From positions 682,001 to 746,000 of the forward strand of contig NZ_AJLF01000001.1 of assembly GCF_000258515.1 (NCBI RefSeq): DNA of 64,000 nt, written 5' to 3'. The stretch's first letter is position 1. Each line of letters opens with the position of its first letter. The notes beneath the pieces were generated by a model. It ran no database searches. It had not been told where the DNA came from and saw nothing but the letters and a program-made list of their open reading frames with translations. This document shows, piece after piece, positions 60,499-64,000 of the stretch. Source of the DNA: Thermococcus zilligii AN1 (lineage in GTDB: Archaea; Methanobacteriota_B; Thermococci; Thermococcales; Thermococcaceae). A program made the position numbers and the translations under genes.

Positions 60499-61731
60499 TC
60501 ACTCCCGTATGAAGCCGTAGCCTATGAGGCGCCACCTGCTTCCCACCTGCCTGCTTATGGCGACGCGGTCCCCAGGCTCAGCACAGACGGGTATCTGGAG
60601 CTTCACCTCGACCGTGTCCTTTCCGAGGCCTGTGACGAGGCCCGTCGTTCTGGCTGTTCCAACGTTGAGCATGAGAACCTCCTTCCTCTTTATTGGCTCC
60701 ACTTTGAGCTCCTCCTCTGTTCCGACGACCCTTTCAAGGAGGTGAACTTCCAGGGTCAGGCTCTCCCACACGGGTGGGAGTTTGCCCGGCTTCCCGACGA
60801 CGTTTCCCACCATGAGGTCTCCCTTGGTCAGATAGGGGTCAAGTTTGGTCCCAACTCCAACGAGACCCCCCGGATAGGCCTCCTCGACGAAGTTCCCCCC
60901 GGCCTGGAGGGATACTATCTCGGTCGTAATCGGTTCGTACTTTATCCTCCCGTGCTCCTCGTAGGGGACACCGGGCCTGATTTCTATCTCATCGCCCACT
61001 TTCAGCTTACCCTGGACTATGGAACCGCCCACGACTCCCCCGACGAGCTTCTCGGGAGGAGTCCCTGGTTTGTTCACGTCAAAGCTCCTCAGGACGAGCA
61101 TCTTGGGCGGCTTCCTGAGGTCGTGCTTTGGGGTGGGTACGAACTCTTCCAGGGCCGCCAGCAATACGTCAATGTTTGCCCCGTGGAGCGCCGAAATCGG
61201 GATTATCGGAGCGTTCTCGGCGACGGTGCCCTTGACGAACTCCTTTACCTCTTCGTAGCGCTTCATTACAGTCTCCCTGTCGACGAGCTCTATCTTGTTG
61301 AGGGCTATGACGATGTTCCTGTTTCCGATTATGTGGAGGGCCATCAGGTGCTCCCTCGTCTGGGGCATGATGCCTTCGTTGGCCGCTATGACGAGGATTG
61401 CCCCGTCCATAAGGGAAGCGCCGGCGAGCATCGTGGTCATCAGCGCCTCGTGGCCGGGAGAGTCTATGAAGGAAACCCTCCTCTCAAATTTGGTTTCATG
61501 GCCGCAGTAGGGGCATACCGGTGAGGTGGAGTACCTGCCGCAGTTCGGGCACACCCTTACCTCGGCGTCGGCGAAGCCTATCTTCAGGGTAATTCCCCTC
61601 CTCAGCTCCTCGCTGTGCGTATCAGTCCAGATTCCGGTTAAAGCCTTCGTGAGTGTCGTTTTGCCGTGATCAACGTGACCTGCGGTGCCAATGTTAACCT
61701 CGGCCTGCTTAAACTCCTTCTTCTTTGTCAT
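60499..61731 (-). CDS. eif2g: Translation initiation factor aIF2 gamma subunit
   Basis: A 410-aa GTPase that, with alpha and beta subunits, brings initiator tRNA to the ribosome. G1 GTAGHVDHGKTTLTKALTG, zinc knuckle CPNCGRYSTSPVCPYCG, G3 FIDSPGHEAL, G4 IALNKIEL and domains 2-3 follow (VGVGTKLDPYLTKGD). ATG 61731 (MTKKKEFKQ) has GGTGAGAG upstream; TATA CCTTAATAAAC is at about 61766-61776. The promoter and first 33 codons are duplicated 660 bases upstream. Confidence 0.97.
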   Translation of the reverse strand: MTKKKEFKQAEVNIGTAGHVDHGKTTLTKALTGIWTDTHSEELRRGITLKIGFADAEVRVCPNCGRYSTSPVCPYCGHETKFERRVSFIDSPGHEALMTTMLAGASLMDGAILVIAANEGIMPQTREHLMALHIIGNRNIVIALNKIELVDRETVMKRYEEVKEFVKGTVAENAPIIPISALHGANIDVLLAALEEFVPTPKHDLRKPPKMLVLRSFDVNKPGTPPEKLVGGVVGGSIVQGKLKVGDEIEIRPGVPYEEHGRIKYEPITTEIVSLQAGGNFVEEAYPGGLVGVGTKLDPYLTKGDLMVGNVVGKPGKLPPVWESLTLEVHLLERVVGTEEELKVEPIKRKEVLMLNVGTARTTGLVTGLGKDTVEVKLQIPVCAEPGDRVAISRQVGSRWRLIGYGFIRE

Positions 61732-61776
61732 CTCTCTCACCCTTAACCATAGAAAGCGGGGCCGTTTATTAAGGTT
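61631..61776 (-). repeat. Direct repeat, original copy: promoter and 5' end of eif2g
   Basis: This 146-bp segment, covering the eif2g TATA box, ribosome site and first 33 codons, is repeated at 62291-62433 with only about six differences and one 3-bp deletion. It ends abruptly on both sides (ATTCCGGTTAAAGCC at one end, TTTATTAAGGTT at the other). Confidence 0.92.
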
Positions 61777-61860
61777 TCTTCATCGCGCTCTCTTGCGGTT
61801 TTGGGTTGAGTGCGTCTCGGATTATCCCTATTATGGAGATGGAGTAAACAAGCGGATGAC

Positions 61861-62397
61861 TCACAGGGCATTATGCTCCATAGTGGCTCTAAGGAGATTT
61901 GTCTTTTCCTCCTTACTAAGGGGATATCCCGCATCTGTAAGGAGTTTGGCCTCTATCAGTGCAAATAGTAACCCCAGCAGCCCTAAGATGGCAAGGTTGC
62001 CACCCGACCAGCGTCCCAAAAGGGAAGCAGCTATCGGTATAATCCCTATTATGTAGCGGGAAACTAAGAGGTTGTTGGCCACCCTGTCGGCTTTCTCTTT
62101 AGAGTAAACCTTTGATAACGTTTTCCACTCTTCCCTGTAGATGCTGAGGATTATGGGGGTCATTGCGATTAGCCAGAGTATTCCAAACTTTACACCAACC
62201 TCCACCCCATACTTCCCGAAAATAACGACCAAGACCTCACCCGCAACCAGGCGTGTGAGGAAATTGTGTACGAACTTTTTCCGGTCATTGATTCCGGTTA
62301 AAGCCTTTGTGAGTGTCGTTTTGCCGTGATCAACGTGACCTGCGGTGCCAATGTTAACCTCATCCTGCTTAAACTCCTTCTTTGTCAGCTCTCTCAC
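61861..62397 (-). CDS. Chimeric protein: aIF2-gamma N-terminus fused to a membrane protein
   Basis: A 178-aa open frame. Residues 1-35 are the aIF2-gamma N-terminus including the intact P-loop (VNIGTAGHVDHGKTTLTKAL then TGI); the rest is unrelated, with two or three hydrophobic segments (VAGEVLVVIFGKYG, FGILWLIAMTPIILSIY, then YIIGIIPIAASLLG and LAILGLLGLLFALIEAKLL). The ATG of eif2g has become CTG here, so GTG 62397 would be used. The duplicated eif2g promoter should drive it. Base composition of 61861-62290 is richer in A+T than its surroundings. It may be a captured or integrated gene; whether the fusion is translated is unknown. Confidence 0.6.
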   Translation of the reverse strand: MRELTKKEFKQDEVNIGTAGHVDHGKTTLTKALTGINDRKKFVHNFLTRLVAGEVLVVIFGKYGVEVGVKFGILWLIAMTPIILSIYREEWKTLSKVYSKEKADRVANNLLVSRYIIGIIPIAASLLGRWSGGNLAILGLLGLLFALIEAKLLTDAGYPLSKEEKTNLLRATMEHNAL

Positions 62398-62433
62398 CCT
62401 TAACCATAGAAAGCGGGGCCGTTTATTAAGGTT
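62291..62433 (-). repeat. Direct repeat, second copy of the eif2g 5' end
   Basis: 143 bp matching 61631-61776 including the TATA (CCTTAATAAAC), but with ATG changed to CTG and one AAG codon lost. The interval between copies is 514 bases and holds the membrane-protein part of the chimeric gene. Confidence 0.92.
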
Positions 62434-62471
62434 ATCATGCCCGGAAGAAGAGACAAAAGGAGAGGGCGACA

Positions 62472-63210
62472 TCACCAGGTCACTTCGTACTCAAACGTTA
62501 CGGCCCTGGATTCCCCGGCCGGGACGTTAAGAACAAACTCCACGTGCCACTTTTCCCTCGGCGACCGTATATATGTACCTTGGGGAGACCTCCTGATAGA
62601 GCTGGACATCCCCCGAAACCAAAACGACTTTGGCGTTGTCGTACTTCCGTGTGTACCTGCTTCCCCAGCTCATGCCGGAAACGCGGTAGGTTATTTCGAC
62701 CGAGTACTTTCCGTCCTTCTCAGCCAGAAAGCTGGCGTAAACGCCGCCCTTCTTCTCTATCCGTGAGGCCTTGAAGTAAACCAGCTCACCCGGGTTCACA
62801 GCGCACAGGCCGTCCCCGCTCTGGGTCACGAGCTTTCCGTCCTTCAGGCCCAGGAACTTCCCTTTGATAATATCCCCGTTCGTCGTCTTGACCTCAACGT
62901 CGCTGCCAACGTTGGAATCGTATATGTTTTCGCTCGACTGGGCGCTGTAGAGCCCCAAAAACTGGACGCTCGAGTTCAGTGGTCTGACCGTTATTTCCCC
63001 GACGTCAAGCCCGGCCAGTTCTTCCAGCGGGATCCTGTTTATTCCCTTTTCAAGGCTCAGGTTGAGAACCCTGCTCACAACACCCAGGTTCGCGGAGTCG
63101 TAGAGAGCAACCGCAGTATCCGCCCGGGCCGCTCTCGTTCGCCCCGTCCCCGAAAAAATCACCATAATTATCACGACCGCTCCGGCGACCACCTTCCACA
63201 GCTTTTTCAT
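62472..63210 (-). pseudogene. Secreted DUF4139-like protein, frameshifted near the 3' end
   Basis: From ATG 63210 (GGTGATCC upstream): a signal peptide KKLWKVVAGAVVIIMVIFSG, then a beta-rich domain (VALYDSANLGVVSRVLNLSL, VEVKTTNGDIIKGKFLGLKD, YRVSGMSWGSRY) resembling the DUF4139 family. In the run TTTTCCC at 62551-62557 the frame breaks: the open frame ends in a short nonsense tail (ARGVCS), while the next frame continues EKWHVEFVLNVPAGESRAV and FEYEVTW to TGA 62472-62474. One base too few in the run is enough. Either a recent pseudogene or a sequencing slip. Confidence 0.72.
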
Positions 63211-63349
63211 CCGGATCACCGTGTTTGCTGTATCGCCCCCTACAACCCCACCATGGCTTCGAACCTGGTTGAAGTGATGGGTTGGCAAATGGAAACCCTT
63301 TTAACTGTCTGGGGGGATTGAGCACTGTCAAGCTGATGAGGTGGTTGGC

Positions 63350-64000
63350 ATGGACAGGATTGAAAAGGCCAGGAGGATAATCGAGAAGGCCAAGGCCGAG
63401 AACAGGCCGCTCGTTGAACCCGAGGCCAAGGAGATACTCAGGCTCTACGGCGTTCCGGTTCCGGAGTTTAAGGTTGCCACCAACGAGGAGGAGGCCGTTC
63501 AGTTCGCCAGGGAGCTCGGTTACCCTGTCGTTATGAAGATCGTTTCCCCGCAGATCATCCACAAGAGCGACGCCGGTGGAGTCAAGGTCAACATAAAGAG
63601 CGACGAAGATGCAAGAAAGGCCTTCAAAACCATCATGGAGAACGCGAGGAACTACAAGCCGGACGCAGACCTCTGGGGAGTTATCATATACAAGATGCTC
63701 CCGCTCGGCAAGGAGGTCATAGTCGGCATGATCCGCGACCCGCAGTTCGGCCCAGCCGTAATGTTCGGTCTCGGCGGAATCTTCGTCGAGATACTCAAGG
63801 ACGTTTCCTTCCGCGTCGCCCCGATAAGCAGGGACGAGGCCATCGACATGATCAAGGAGATCAAGGCCTACCCGATTTTAGCTGGAGCACGTGGCGAGAA
63901 ACCCGTTGACATAAACGCCTTAGCCGACATAATCGTCAAGGTCGGCGAGCTCGCCCTCGAGCTTCCGGAGATCAGGGAGCTCGACATCAACCCGATCTTC
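63350..64000 (+). CDS. acdB: Acetyl-CoA synthetase (ADP-forming) beta subunit, 3' truncated by the window
   Basis: The first 217 codons of an ATP-grasp beta subunit that makes ATP from acyl-CoA, ADP and phosphate, the main energy-conserving step of peptide and sugar fermentation in Thermococcales. It starts MDRIEKARRIIEKAKAENR and has LLRLYGVPVPEF-type text (EILRLYGVPVPEFKVA), GYPVVMKIVSPQIIHKSDAGG, FGLGGIFVEILKDVSFRVAP and ELDINPIF at the edge. ATG 63350 follows GAGGTGG; TATA CCCTTTTAACTG near 63297. Family beta subunits are about 230 aa, so only a few residues are missing. Confidence 0.95.
   Translation, partial: MDRIEKARRIIEKAKAENRPLVEPEAKEILRLYGVPVPEFKVATNEEEAVQFARELGYPVVMKIVSPQIIHKSDAGGVKVNIKSDEDARKAFKTIMENARNYKPDADLWGVIIYKMLPLGKEVIVGMIRDPQFGPAVMFGLGGIFVEILKDVSFRVAPISRDEAIDMIKEIKAYPILAGARGEKPVDINALADIIVKVGELALELPEIRELDINPIF

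Noticed and set aside
60034-61524. 496-aa plus-strand frame opposite the PIN and aIF2-gamma genes
   Set aside because: It spans two well-supported genes in antisense and is a GC-rich shadow frame.

Overview
The window comes from a hyperthermophilic archaeon of the Thermococcales, most likely a Thermococcus. The evidence is an archaeal aIF2-gamma gene, an ADP-forming acetyl-CoA synthetase beta subunit at the right edge, an archaeal-type phosphoglycerate kinase of 410 aa, a Taw2-type wybutosine enzyme of 278 aa, an intron-bearing elongator tRNA-Met, BRE/TATA promoters of the type 'aaagctttttaa', GGAGGTG ribosome sites and GC-rich tightly packed genes. The species was not determined.

Layout. 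1-5700: housekeeping and small genes (HAD phosphatase fragment, YigZ/IMPACT protein, MrfA/Hrq1-like helicase, DUF234 ATPase, three small orphan genes). 5784-40154: a CRISPR-Cas island of about 34 kb. 40355-42573: PadR regulator and ABC exporter. 42663-64000: ordinary chromosome (glyA, a broken amino-acid permease, sirtuin, tRNA-Met, CcdA, cysteine desulfurase, NAD kinase-like, GNAT, HTH regulator, HD hydrolase, Mrr-PepSY protein, pgk, nth, PIN, aIF2-gamma, a chimeric gene made by partial duplication of the aIF2-gamma 5' end, a broken DUF4139 gene, acdB).

The CRISPR island has four arrays. Arrays 1, 2 and 3 are read on the minus strand, have related repeats (all begin GTTTCAGAA in the transcribed sense) and share an unusually long, approximately 600-bp non-coding leader block. 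Array 4 is read on the plus strand and has a different repeat family (GTTTCCGTAG...GTGTGGAAA). Effector modules are a complete type III-B operon (cmr1-cmr2-cmr3-csx1-cmr4-cmr5-cmr6, followed by cas2) and a complete type III-A operon (cas6-csm1-csm2-csm3-csm4-csm5-csx1). Behind the latter lies a decayed type I module: a cas8/Cst1-like 5' part joined out of frame to a cas7/Cst2-like 3' part, then an intact cas5. There are two cas6 genes, one cas1 and one cas2, separated by array 2, and no cas3 or cas4 in the window.

Between the two type III systems lies the most novel part: a CARF-PIN gene and, divergently from one shared promoter, an operon of a four-helix membrane protein with a C-terminal CARF-like domain and a polytopic membrane protein of about a dozen helices. 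With the two Csx1 genes this gives four candidate cyclic-oligoadenylate-responsive effectors for two Cas10 proteins. The Cmr2 has a GGDD cyclase motif but has lost the N-terminal HD nuclease dyad, so signalling through these effectors may be central to its immunity. That last step is inference.
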